NCBI RefSeq assembly: GCF_014206815.1
Contig: NZ_JACHNP010000002.1
Location: forward strand, 1,178,001 to 1,242,000
Source: Xanthomonas sp. F10
GTDB taxonomy: Bacteria > Pseudomonadota > Gammaproteobacteria > Xanthomonadales > Xanthomonadaceae
Length of the DNA: 64,000 nt
Direction: 5' to 3'
In this document: positions 37,598-46,287 of the stretch, piece after piece
How the letters are laid out: each line of letters starts with the position of its first letter
How positions within the stretch are numbered: position 1 is the stretch's first letter
Made by a program: the position numbers and the translations under genes
The notes under the pieces: generated by a model
What the model saw: the letters and a program-made list of their open reading frames with translations, nothing else
Told to the model about the DNA's origin: nothing
Database searches by the model: none

Positions 37598-38470
37598 ATG
37601 CATTCCGATCCAGCCCATTCCCTGGGCGACTTCCTGCGCAGCCGGCGGACCCGGCTCGATCCCGCCAGCTTCGGCTTCTCCGGCCGTCGGCGCACGCCGG
37701 GTCTGCGCCGCGAGGAAGTCGCGCAGCGCGCCAATATCAGCCCGACCTGGTACACCTGGCTCGAACAGGGGCGCGGCGGCGCGCCCTCGGCGCAGGTGCT
37801 GGAGCGGATCGCAGGCGCGCTGCTGCTGACCGACGCCGAACGCGAACATCTGTTCATGGTCGCACTGGGGCGACGGCCAGAGGTGCGCTATCGCGCGGTG
37901 GCGGGCGTCAACCCGCGGCTGCAGCGCGTGCTCGATGCGCTGGAAACGAGTCCGGCCATCGTCAAGACGCCGACCTGGGACGTAGTGGCCTGGAATCGCG
38001 CGGCGGCCGTGGTGCTGACCGATTACGGCCAACTGCCCGTCGGCGAGCGCAACATCCTGCGCTTCCTGTTCTGTCATCCCGCCACGCGTGCAAAGCAGCA
38101 CGATTGGGGCAGGGTGGCACGCTTCGTGGTGGGCGCGTTTCGCGCCGACGTGATGCGTGCGGGACTCGCCTCGGAAGCGGGCGACCTGGTAACCGAGCTG
38201 TGTGCGCTCAGCGCCGAGTTCGAGGCCTTGTGGCACGACCACGAAGTGCTGAGCCACGGCGAGGGCGACGGCGAAAAGCGTCTCAAGCATCCGGTGCTCG
38301 GCGAGATCGCGCTCGAGTACTCGGCCTTCGCCGTGGATGGCAGGCCGGATCTGGGCATGATCGTCTACACCCCCGTCGATGCCGGCGTGGCTGCGCGCAT
38401 TCGCGCACTGGCGACCGCGCATGGTGCGGGCCAGGCGGCGCGGACGGATGCGGCGCTGGCACCGGTGTGA
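37598..38470 (+). CDS. XRE/MmyB-type transcriptional regulator
   Basis: 290 residues. N-terminal helix-turn-helix (LRREEVAQRANISPTWYTWLEQGR, in part EEVAQRANISPTWYTWLEQG) and a C-terminal MmyB-like ligand-binding domain (TPTWDVVAWNRAAAVVLTDY; RFLFCHPATRA; LGMIVYTPVDAGVA). This family commonly represses an adjacent dehydrogenase/reductase gene; here the divergent SDR gene fits. Confidence 0.88.
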   Translation: MHSDPAHSLGDFLRSRRTRLDPASFGFSGRRRTPGLRREEVAQRANISPTWYTWLEQGRGGAPSAQVLERIAGALLLTDAEREHLFMVALGRRPEVRYRAVAGVNPRLQRVLDALETSPAIVKTPTWDVVAWNRAAAVVLTDYGQLPVGERNILRFLFCHPATRAKQHDWGRVARFVVGAFRADVMRAGLASEAGDLVTELCALSAEFEALWHDHEVLSHGEGDGEKRLKHPVLGEIALEYSAFAVDGRPDLGMIVYTPVDAGVAARIRALATAHGAGQAARTDAALAPV

Positions 38471-38748
38471 AACAGTGAAACCAAGCGGGAGAAGCGCGCA
38501 CCCGGTCGTCTGGTCTTCTCGTGCCGCCGCGGCTGGCGCGGCGCCGGGGATTCGCATGCAGATCATCAGGGGCATGGGCGATTGCTGAGCGAGACTCCCC
38601 CGACGCCGAGCCACGTCAACTGCAACCAGTCAGCCGCCTCGTGGCCGACCTGATCTACGCCTCCGATCGCGAGGCAGCGAGCAAATGCAGGTAGGGCGTC
38701 GTGGCCGCCACGCGCTCGAGCACAACGGCGCCGATCCGGTCTGCTTGT

Positions 38749-38806
38749 CGTAGGAGCGGCTTCAGCCGCGACACGCTGAGTCGTTGCGGCTGAAGCCGCT
38801 CCTACG
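38749..38806. repeat. Paired GTAG-type REP palindromes
   Basis: GTAGGAGCGGCTTCAGCCGC from 38750, and its inverted partner GCGGCTGAAGCCGCTCCTAC ending at 38805, form a bipartite repeat. It matches the GTAG-headed REP family of Xanthomonas and Stenotrophomonas. A second pair is at 49708-49777. The surrounding gap 38471-38857 contains nothing else identifiable. Confidence 0.85.
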
Positions 38807-38857
38807 ATAAAACGGGCCTACTGGCCGAAGCGGACAGTTGGCGATCCGCTCAAGGCC

Positions 38858-39751
38858 TCACCAGGAAGCGACGACGCTGCCCTTCTTGACCAGTTCCACC
38901 TTGTCGCTCGTACTGTTGTAGCGCAGATACACGCTGCCGTATTTCTCGAGAATGATGCGTTGATTGGCATTCATTCTGAGGCTGTTGTCGCCAAGGTCGA
39001 TGCCCATGTTGTAGTTGGACTGGTCGAAGTTGATGCCGATGTTGCCGAGCGCGCCGCTGTCGAAGTGGATGCCGTTCTGCCAGCCGCGCGTGCCCGGCTG
39101 GATCTGGATGGCGTGCGTGCCGGCGGTGCTGGAACCCGGGGTGTTGAGCAGGTTGAGGCCGATGGTCGAACCGCCGTTGGTGTAGGAGGTCAGTTCGCCG
39201 TTGAACAGGATGCTGGTGCCGTGCGTTGCGACGTTTTGCCCCGCGATCCCGTCGTAGCCGTGGAACAGTTCGCTGTGGAAACCCGCCAGCCACGGCGAAC
39301 CGGTGCTGCGCTGGAACGCGCGGACCGTGGCGCCCACGCTCTGCGAACTGTCTTGGGTCGCGTTGGGATGTTTGGTCGCGTTGAGCTGGATGTACAGCGG
39401 CCAACTGAAGGAGTTCTGCTGGTCGGACTCGGAGATCAGCGACAGGATCTCGTTGGTGTAGCCCGGGCCGACATTGGACGCATCGCGCCGGCCCCAGCGC
39501 ACCGAGGTGTCCAGCGCCGGCGTGGACACCGGCGTGCTGGAGAAATCCATGTACTGGCTCAGTTGTTCGCCGACGCTGGTGATGGCGCCGGCGCTGGCGA
39601 CCACCAGTGCGGCGACGCCGAACAGCAGCACCCGGTTGACCGTCACGGCACGGCGCAGGCGTTGGTCCTTGGCCTGGAGTTGTTGCTCCAGCCTCTCCAC
39701 CCTGGCCATCAAGGAAGCGTCGTTGCCTGCGTTGATCGCGTTCTCGTTCAT
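38858..39751 (-). CDS. Membrane-anchored protein with beta-rich tail-fibre-like ectodomain
   Basis: 297 residues. A short coiled coil (residues 12-35, LMARVERLEQQLQAKDQRLR) is followed by one membrane helix (VLLFGVAALVVASAGAI, about 42-60), then a repetitive Gly/Asn/Ser-rich domain (SILFNGELTSYTNGGSTIGL; NIGINFDQSNYNMGIDLG) ending in YLRYNSTSDKVELVKKGSVVASW (in part). This composition is like phage tail-fibre or adhesin stalks, and it is less GC-rich than neighbours. The topology suggests the ectodomain is periplasmic or surface-exposed. I do not recognise a family. Confidence 0.7.
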   Translation of the reverse strand: MNENAINAGNDASLMARVERLEQQLQAKDQRLRRAVTVNRVLLFGVAALVVASAGAITSVGEQLSQYMDFSSTPVSTPALDTSVRWGRRDASNVGPGYTNEILSLISESDQQNSFSWPLYIQLNATKHPNATQDSSQSVGATVRAFQRSTGSPWLAGFHSELFHGYDGIAGQNVATHGTSILFNGELTSYTNGGSTIGLNLLNTPGSSTAGTHAIQIQPGTRGWQNGIHFDSGALGNIGINFDQSNYNMGIDLGDNSLRMNANQRIILEKYGSVYLRYNSTSDKVELVKKGSVVASW

Positions 39752-39814
39752 GGTTGCGGTCCTTCGTTGGGATGACTGCGATGCCGGCGCTGGACGCTTG
39801 TCCTGCGAAGCGGC

Positions 39815-42058
39815 TTATTCCACCGCCAGATCGTCGACCTTCTGCCAGCCGCGCGGCAGCAGCCCGCCGCGGCTGGCGCGGGCGCCGAGGTAGGCGTCCA
39901 GGTCCTTGAACGACAGCGACATGGTGCGCTGGCCGCTCTTCACCAGCAGCGTGTTGCCCGGTGCCACCGCGGCGATCGCCACCACCCGTTCGGTGCTGAG
40001 CTTGGCCTTGGGGATGTCGATGATCTTGTTGCCCTTGCCCTTGTCCAGCTCGGGCAGGTCGGCGACCGGGAAGGCCAGCAGATGGCCGGCGCTGGTGACC
40101 GCGACGATGCGGTCGGTGCCGGCGCCGCTCACCGGGGCCGGGGGCAGCACCTTGGCGTTCGGGGTCAGGTTGAGCATGGCCTTGCCGGCCTTGTTGCGGC
40201 TGGTCAGGTTCTCGAAACGGGTGACGAAGCCGTAGCCGTGCGAGGACGCCAGTACCAGGCGCGCGTCGTTGTCGCCGCTGGCCAGGGCCTGGAAGGCGGC
40301 GCCGGCGGCGGGCGAGAAGCGCCCGGTCAGCGGCTCGCCGTTGCCGCGTGCCGAGGGCAGGGTATGCACCAGGGTCGAGTAGGCGCGGCCTTCCGAATCC
40401 AGGAACGCCACCTGCTGCGTGCTGCGCGCGCGCACCGCCGCCAGCAGGCTGTCGCCGTCGCGGTAGGAGAGCGCCGCCGGATCCACGTCGTGGCCCTTGG
40501 CCGCGCGGATCCAGCCCTTCTCCGACATCACCACGGTCATCGGCTCGCTCGGCACCAGCTCGGTCTCGTCGATCGCCTGGGCCGCGTCGCGCTGCACCAG
40601 CGGCGACCGCCGCGCATCGCCGAACTTCTTGGCGTCGGCCATCAGCTCGTCCTTGATCAGCTTCTTCAGCTTGGTCTTGCTGGCCAGCACCGCCTGCAGC
40701 TGTTCGCGTTCCTTGGCCAGCGCATCCTGCTCGCCGCGGATCTTCATCTCCTCCAGCCGCGCCAGCTGGCGCAGGCGCGTTTCCAGGATGTAGTCGGCCT
40801 GTTCCTCGCTGAGCGCGAAGCGCGCGATCAGCGCCGGCTTCGGCTCGTCTTCGGTGCGGATGATGCGGATCACTTCATCCAGGTTGAGGAACGCGGTCAG
40901 CAGGCCTTCCAACAGGTGCAGGCGGCGCTCGACCTTGTCCAGCCGATGGTTGAGGCGGCGCACCACGGTGTCGCTGCGGAAGCGCAGCCATTCCTCCAGC
41001 AGGGTCTTGAGGTTCTTGACCTGCGGGCGGCCGTCCAGGCCGATCACGTTGAGGTTGACCCGGTAGCTGCGTTCCAGGTCGGTGGTGGCGAACAGGTGGC
41101 CCATCAGCTGTTCGGCGTCGACCCGGTTGGAGCGCGGCACCAGCACCACCCGTACCGGGTTGGCGTGGTCGGATTCGTCGCGGATGTCTTCCAGCCACGG
41201 CAGCTTCTTGGCGCGCATCTGCTGCGCAATCTGCTCGATCACCTTCGACGGCGACACCTGGTAGGGCAGCGCCGTGACCACGATGTTGGCGTTTTCCTTC
41301 TGGTAGGTGGCGCGGGCGCGCACGCTGCCGTGCCCGGTTTCGTAGAGGGTGCGCAGGTCGGCGGCCGGGGTGATGATCTCGGCGGTGCTCGGGTAGTCCG
41401 GGCCGCGCACGTGCTCGCACAGGTCGGCGACGCTGGCATCGGGGTCGTCGAGCAGGCGGATCAGCGCGCTGACGATCTCGTTGAGGTTGTGTGGCGGCAC
41501 GTCGGTGGCCATGCCCACGGCGATGCCGGTGGTGCCATTGAGCAGCAGGTGCGGCAGCCGCGCCGGCATCCAGGTCGGCTCGTCCAGGGTGCCGTCGAAG
41601 TTCGGCGACCAGTCCACCGTGCCCTGGCCCAGTTCGCCCAGCAGCACTTCGGCGATCGGGGTCAGCTTGGACTCGGTGTAGCGCATCGCCGCGAACGACT
41701 TCGGGTCGTCGGTGGAGCCGAAGTTGCCCTGGCCCTCGATCAGCGGGTAGCGGTAGGAGAACGGCTGCGCCATCAGCACCAGCGCTTCGTAGCAGGCGCT
41801 GTCGCCGTGCGGGTGGTACTTGCCGATCACGTCGCCGACGGTGCGCGCGGACTTCTTCGGCTTGGCCGCCGCGTTCAGGCCCAGCTCGCTCATCGCATAG
41901 ATGATGCGCCGCTGCACCGGCTTGAGCCCGTCGCCGAGGAACGGCAGGGCGCGGTCCAGCACCACGTACATGGAGTAGTCGAGGTAGGCGCGTTCGGCGT
42001 ATTCGCGCAGCGGCAGCTGTTCGAAGCCATGGAAGGCGGGGCGGGCGAGATCGGTCAT
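39815..42058 (-). CDS. parC: DNA topoisomerase IV subunit A
   Basis: 747 residues. It decatenates daughter chromosomes together with ParE. The DNA-cleaving Tyr127 is in AAMRYTESK. The quinolone-resistance region [12 protein letters not shown] has Ser87 and Glu91 at the positions of E. coli Ser80 and Glu84, the sensitive wild-type residues. A long C-terminal beta-propeller (from about 495) completes the subunit. No parE is adjacent. Start [14 protein letters not shown] at 42058. Confidence 0.97.
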   Translation of the reverse strand: MTDLARPAFHGFEQLPLREYAERAYLDYSMYVVLDRALPFLGDGLKPVQRRIIYAMSELGLNAAAKPKKSARTVGDVIGKYHPHGDSACYEALVLMAQPFSYRYPLIEGQGNFGSTDDPKSFAAMRYTESKLTPIAEVLLGELGQGTVDWSPNFDGTLDEPTWMPARLPHLLLNGTTGIAVGMATDVPPHNLNEIVSALIRLLDDPDASVADLCEHVRGPDYPSTAEIITPAADLRTLYETGHGSVRARATYQKENANIVVTALPYQVSPSKVIEQIAQQMRAKKLPWLEDIRDESDHANPVRVVLVPRSNRVDAEQLMGHLFATTDLERSYRVNLNVIGLDGRPQVKNLKTLLEEWLRFRSDTVVRRLNHRLDKVERRLHLLEGLLTAFLNLDEVIRIIRTEDEPKPALIARFALSEEQADYILETRLRQLARLEEMKIRGEQDALAKEREQLQAVLASKTKLKKLIKDELMADAKKFGDARRSPLVQRDAAQAIDETELVPSEPMTVVMSEKGWIRAAKGHDVDPAALSYRDGDSLLAAVRARSTQQVAFLDSEGRAYSTLVHTLPSARGNGEPLTGRFSPAAGAAFQALASGDNDARLVLASSHGYGFVTRFENLTSRNKAGKAMLNLTPNAKVLPPAPVSGAGTDRIVAVTSAGHLLAFPVADLPELDKGKGNKIIDIPKAKLSTERVVAIAAVAPGNTLLVKSGQRTMSLSFKDLDAYLGARASRGGLLPRGWQKVDDLAVE

Positions 42059-42115
42059 GCGCAGGGAATACCTATAGGGGAACGCGGCGCCAGGCGCCGC
42101 AGGTCAGCCGGTCGA

Positions 42116-43000
42116 TTATCCGGATGCGGCCGGCGATGCCAAGCCGCGCGTGCCGCCGGCGCTGGCCAGGTAGCGGGCCGGAGGGTGGCCGAAGCGGCCG
42201 CGGAAGGCGGTGACGAAGGCGCTGGGGCTGCTGTAGCCCAGGCGGAAGGCGGTGTCGGCGACGCTGGCGCCGTCGCTGAGCCGGCGCAGCGCCTCGGCCA
42301 GCCGCGCCTGCTGGCGCCAGCCGGCGAAGCCGAAGCCGGTTTCGTCGCGGAAGTGCCGGCTCAGGCTGCGCGGCGACAGCCCGGCCCAGTGCGCCCACTG
42401 CGCCAGCGAACGGTCGTCGGCGGGGGTTTCCAGCAACTGGGTGGCGATGCGCAGCAGGCGTCGGTCGCGCGGCATCGGCAGGTGCAGGTGCTCGATCGGG
42501 GCGTTGCGCACCTCGTCCAGCAGCACCGCGCACAGGCGCTGCTGTTCGGCGTCCAGCGCCGCTGGCACGCCCCATTGGGTCATCCGCCGCAGCACCTCCC
42601 GGAACAGGCCGTTCATGCCGATCACGCAGGTCCGCGGCGGCAGGTCGGCGCAGACGTCGGGGCGGAGCAGCGCCAGGTAGCTGCGCACCCGCCCGGACAC
42701 CTGCACGGTGTGCAGTTCCTGCGGCGGCATCCAGCCGGCGCAGCCCGGCGGCAGCGACCACTGGCCATGCGCGGTGGAGGTGCTCAGCACGCCCTCCTCG
42801 ACATAGATCAACTGGCCGCGCACGTGGCGGTGCCAGTCCACCTCGTGCCGCAGCGACACCGGCGAGTGCGCCATGAAGGCCAGCGCGGGCGGGCCGTCGG
42901 CGCGCTCGAACCAGTCGAGGGCACGCGGGTCCAGGGCGCTGCCGGATGCAACGGCGGGGGAGGCAGGGGCGGACCCGGTTGGCGCGATTTCGATATCCAT
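42116..43000 (-). CDS. AraC-family transcriptional regulator with cupin-like sensor
   Basis: 294 residues. N-terminal cupin-type part (WHRHVRGQLIYVEEGVLST) and C-terminal double helix-turn-helix (DRSLAQWAHWAGLSPRSLSRHF; VADTAFRLGYSSPSAFVTAF, each near 20 residues). It is divergent from the MarR-led efflux operon, 142 bases away, and may act on it or on unlinked genes. ATG 43000 is the start that preserves a family-like N-terminus; a longer open frame upstream is not protein-like. Confidence 0.86.
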   Translation of the reverse strand: MDIEIAPTGSAPASPAVASGSALDPRALDWFERADGPPALAFMAHSPVSLRHEVDWHRHVRGQLIYVEEGVLSTSTAHGQWSLPPGCAGWMPPQELHTVQVSGRVRSYLALLRPDVCADLPPRTCVIGMNGLFREVLRRMTQWGVPAALDAEQQRLCAVLLDEVRNAPIEHLHLPMPRDRRLLRIATQLLETPADDRSLAQWAHWAGLSPRSLSRHFRDETGFGFAGWRQQARLAEALRRLSDGASVADTAFRLGYSSPSAFVTAFRGRFGHPPARYLASAGGTRGLASPAASG

Positions 43001-43106
43001 TGTCTGGATTGTAATACCGGGCCACGCCTCGCCGCCGCTAGAGTGCGCACCGCTGCCAGTGTTCCTTCGCTGCAACGCAGCATCTACTTTCTGCGGGGAT
43101 ATTTTC

Positions 43107-43135
43107 TTGACATATATTTCTAAATGAAAATAATT
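43107..43135 (+). promoter_or_regulatory. Promoter and probable MarR operator of the efflux operon
   Basis: A consensus TTGACA (43107-43112) is followed 17 bases later by ATAATT (43130-43135), all inside the only strongly AT-rich block of the region. TATTTCTAAATGAAAATA (43115-43132) is an imperfect inverted repeat covering the spacer and -10 box, a typical place for MarR binding. Confidence 0.65.
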
Positions 43136-43142
43136 GGCGCCC

Positions 43143-43592
43143 ATGAACTGCGCTCCCTCCCTGCCTGGTCCGCCCTCGTTCGGCCTGCTGCTGCGCCAGG
43201 TGCGTGACGGCCTGATGCGGCGCCTGGACGAGGCCATGGCCGGGCTGGAACTGGACCTGGGCTTCAGCCACTACCTCGGCATGAAGGCCTTGGCCTACAT
43301 GTCGCCGTGCACCGCCAACGAACTGGCCCAGGCCCTCGACCAGAACCCCAGCGCGGTGACCCGCCTGCTGGACAAGCTGGAAGACCTGGGCTGGGTACGC
43401 CGCGAAGCGCATGCGCAGGACCGCCGCGCGTTGCAGATCGTGCTCACCGACGACGGCCGCGCGCTGTGGCAGCAACTCAAGCAGCGCGGCGAAGACGCCA
43501 TCGCCGATGCGTTGCGCGATCTGTCCGCCGAGGAGCGCGAGCACCTGTTTTCGCTGTTGGCCCGCGTCCGCGACTCCCTCAATTCGCCCTGA
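43143..43592 (+). CDS. MarR-family repressor (EmrR-like)
   Basis: 149 residues. Winged helix-turn-helix (TANELAQALDQNPSAVTRLLDKLE and the DRRALQIVLTDDGR wing). First gene of an operon for a tripartite efflux pump, so it likely represses the pump and itself until an inducer binds. ATG 43143 starts the recognisable protein; a TTG three codons earlier is also open. The gap to the next gene is ten bases. Confidence 0.88.
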   Translation: MNCAPSLPGPPSFGLLLRQVRDGLMRRLDEAMAGLELDLGFSHYLGMKALAYMSPCTANELAQALDQNPSAVTRLLDKLEDLGWVRREAHAQDRRALQIVLTDDGRALWQQLKQRGEDAIADALRDLSAEEREHLFSLLARVRDSLNSP

Positions 43593-43602
43593 ATCCGCTC
43601 AC

Positions 43603-45087
43603 ATGAACCTGTCTCCTTCGCTTTCCCGCCTGCGTCCATTCGCGGTCGCGGCCCTCACCCTGGCGCTGGCGGCCTGTGCCAGCAGCCGTGGCCTGGAACC
43701 GCAGGGGCGCCGGCTCGATGCCGACCGCCAGCTGCATATCGGCAAGACCCTGGCCGCCGACGCGCTGGCGCCGGCGCCCTGGCCGCAGCAGGACTGGTGG
43801 AAGGCGTTGGGCGATCCGCAGCTCGACGCGCTGATCGCCGAGGCCCTGCAGGGCACGCCCAGCCTGGAGGCCGCCGATGCGCGGCTGCGCCTGGCGCAGG
43901 CGCAGGCCGGCGCCGCCGATGCGGACCGCGACCCCAAGCTGTCGCTGTCGGCCGGCTACACCGGCCTGCAACTGCCCAAGGGCCTGGCCGGCGACGAGAT
44001 CGGCGGCAAGTACATCCACAACGAACAGGCGCTGCTGGATTTCAGCTACGGCTTCGACCTGTGGGGCGGCAAGCGCGCGTCCTGGGAAGCGGCGGTGGAC
44101 CAGGCGCATGCGGCCGAGGTCGACGCGCAGGCCGCGCGCCTGGACCTGTCGGCCGGCGTCGCCCGCGCCTACGCGCAACTGGGCTATGCCTGGCATCTGT
44201 ACGACCTGGCCGGTGCCGAACTGGCGCGCTCGGAGAACAGCCTGAAGCTGGTGCGGCAGCGCCGCGACGCCGGCATCGACAGCAACCTGCAACTGCGCCA
44301 GGCCGAGGCGCGGGTGCCGGCGGCACGCCAGCAGCAAGCCGCTGCGCAGCAACAGATCGACGAAGCGCGCACCGCGCTGGCGGCGCTGCTGGGCCGCGGC
44401 CCGGACCGCGGGCTGCAGATCGCGCGGCCGCGCCTGCTCGATCCGCAGGCTGCGCGGGTGCCGTCGGTGCTGCCCAGCGACCTGCTCGGCCGCCGGCCCG
44501 ACGTGGTCGCCGCGCGCTGGCGGGTGGAAGCCGCCTCGCAGGGCATCCATGCGGCCAAGGCCCAGTTCTACCCCAGCGTCAATCTGAGTCTGCTGGGCGG
44601 CGTCGCCGCCACCAATCCGGGCGACCTGTTCAAGAGTTCGTCGGTGCTGGGCCTGCTCAGCCCGGGCGTGAGCCTGCCGCTGTTCGACAGCGGGCGGCTG
44701 CGCAGCCAGCTCGCCGAGCGCGATGCGCAGTACGACCTGGCGGTGGCCAACTACAACCAGACCCTGGTGGCGGCGTTGCGCGAGGTGGCCGACCAGGTCA
44801 ACGCGGCGCGTTCGCTGGCCGAGCAGGCGCAACAGCAGGCGCAGGCGCTGGAGACCGCGCAGGCCGCCTTCGACCTGTCGCAGCAGCGCTACCGCGCCGG
44901 CATCGGCAACTACCTGGACGTGCTCAGCGCGCAGCAGCAGTTGCTCGACGCGCAGCAGCGCCTGGCTGCCCTGCAATCCAATCAGATCCTAGTCTCGGTG
45001 CGCCTGAATCAGGCGCTGGGCGGCGGCTACGACGCCACCTCCGCCGCCGACGCGCCGAGCTCTTCTTCCGCACCTTCGCATTCCTGA
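43603..45087 (+). CDS. Outer-membrane efflux lipoprotein (NodT/OprM family)
   Basis: 494 residues. Lipoprotein signal LTLALAACASS with the lipid-modified Cys at about residue 22, then two repeats of the TolC-like coiled-coil hairpin (LEAADARLRLAQAQAGAADADRD; LRQAEARVPAARQQQAAAQQQ, each in part). TolC-type proteins form the trimeric outer-membrane duct. With the next two genes it makes an EmrAB-type tripartite exporter. Confidence 0.9.
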   Translation: MNLSPSLSRLRPFAVAALTLALAACASSRGLEPQGRRLDADRQLHIGKTLAADALAPAPWPQQDWWKALGDPQLDALIAEALQGTPSLEAADARLRLAQAQAGAADADRDPKLSLSAGYTGLQLPKGLAGDEIGGKYIHNEQALLDFSYGFDLWGGKRASWEAAVDQAHAAEVDAQAARLDLSAGVARAYAQLGYAWHLYDLAGAELARSENSLKLVRQRRDAGIDSNLQLRQAEARVPAARQQQAAAQQQIDEARTALAALLGRGPDRGLQIARPRLLDPQAARVPSVLPSDLLGRRPDVVAARWRVEAASQGIHAAKAQFYPSVNLSLLGGVAATNPGDLFKSSSVLGLLSPGVSLPLFDSGRLRSQLAERDAQYDLAVANYNQTLVAALREVADQVNAARSLAEQAQQQAQALETAQAAFDLSQQRYRAGIGNYLDVLSAQQQLLDAQQRLAALQSNQILVSVRLNQALGGGYDATSAADAPSSSSAPSHS

Positions 45088-45097
45088 GATCGCTGCA

Positions 45098-46279
45098 ATG
45101 AATCAGACAACGACCCCCGCTTCCCCCGCTCCCGCCGCCAGCCGGCGCGGCAAGCTGCTGCGCGGCCTGGCCGTGGTAGTGGTGCTGGTGCTGATCGCGC
45201 TGGCGATCTGGTACTTCCTGGTCGGCCGCTGGCACGAGGACACCGACGATGCCTACGTGCAGGGCAACCTGGTGCAGATCACCCCGATGGTGGCCGGCAC
45301 CGTGGTGCGCATCGACGCCGACGACGGCATGCGCGTGGAGCGCGGCCAGCCGCTGGTCAAGCTCGACCCGGCCGACACCGAGGTCGCGCTGCAGCAGGCC
45401 GAGGCCAATCTGGCGCGCACCGTGCGCCAGGTGCGCGGTCTGTACCGCTCGGTCGAGGGGGCCCAGGCCGAACTGTCCGCGCAGCAGGTGACCCTGCAGC
45501 GCGCCCGCGCCGACGTCGCCCGCCGCGCCAGCCTGGTCGCCACCGGTGCGATCTCCGCGGAAGAACTGGCGCATGCCCGCGACCAGCTGGCCGCCGCCGA
45601 GGCCGCGGTCAGCGGCTCGCGCGAGACCCTGGCGCGCAACCGCGCACTGATCGACGAGAACGGCGTGGCCGACCAGCCCGACGTGCAGGCGGCCGCCGCG
45701 CAGGTGCGCCAGGCCTTCCTCAACAACGCCCGCAGCGCCATCGTCGCGCCGGTGGCCGGCTACGTGGCGCGGCGCTCGGTGCAGGTCGGCCAGCGTGTGC
45801 AGCCCGGCACCGCGCTGATGGCGGTGGTGCCGCTGAACCAGGTGTGGGTGGACGCCAACTTCAAGGAAACCCAGCTCAAGCACATGCGCCTGGGCCAGCC
45901 GGTGGAACTGGAGTCGGATCTGTACGGCGGCGCGGTGAGCTACCGCGGCACCGTGGAGAGCCTGGGCATCGGCACCGGCAGCGCGTTCTCGCTGCTGCCG
46001 GCGCAGAACGCCAGCGGCAACTGGATCAAGATCGTGCAGCGCGTGCCGGTGCGCATCGCCATCGACGCTAAGCAGTTGCAGCAGCACCCGCTGCGCATCG
46101 GCCTGTCGATGAAGGTCAACGTCAACCTGCATGACCAGAATGGGGCGGTGCTGCCGAGCAAGCCGGCCAGCGGCACGCTGCTGGATACCGATGTCTACGC
46201 GCAGCAGCTGCAGCAGGCCGATGCGGCCGTGAAGCAGATCATCCACGCCAACCTGCCCGACGCCGCCAAGGCGAACTGA
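45098..46279 (+). CDS. EmrA/HlyD-family membrane-fusion protein
   Basis: 393 residues. One N-terminal membrane helix (LAVVVVLVLIALAIWYFLV), lipoyl halves (DAYVQGNLVQITPMVAGTV; PGTALMAVVPLNQVWVDANF), a long coiled coil between them, and the EmrA-typical VKLDPADTEVALQQAEANL. It bridges the inner-membrane MFS pump and the outer-membrane duct. Ten bases follow the OMF gene stop and eight bases lie before the pump gene. Confidence 0.92.
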   Translation: MNQTTTPASPAPAASRRGKLLRGLAVVVVLVLIALAIWYFLVGRWHEDTDDAYVQGNLVQITPMVAGTVVRIDADDGMRVERGQPLVKLDPADTEVALQQAEANLARTVRQVRGLYRSVEGAQAELSAQQVTLQRARADVARRASLVATGAISAEELAHARDQLAAAEAAVSGSRETLARNRALIDENGVADQPDVQAAAAQVRQAFLNNARSAIVAPVAGYVARRSVQVGQRVQPGTALMAVVPLNQVWVDANFKETQLKHMRLGQPVELESDLYGGAVSYRGTVESLGIGTGSAFSLLPAQNASGNWIKIVQRVPVRIAIDAKQLQQHPLRIGLSMKVNVNLHDQNGAVLPSKPASGTLLDTDVYAQQLQQADAAVKQIIHANLPDAAKAN

Positions 46280-46287
46280 GCCCGGTC

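Noticed and set aside
38741-38810. Possible CRISPR repeat at the paired GTAGGAGCGG arms
   Set aside because: Only two inverted arms, no spaced direct repeats and no cas genes; they are REP palindromes.
40082-43123. 1013-codon plus-strand frame opposite parC
   Set aside because: Antisense of parC and the AraC gene; no recognisable domain.
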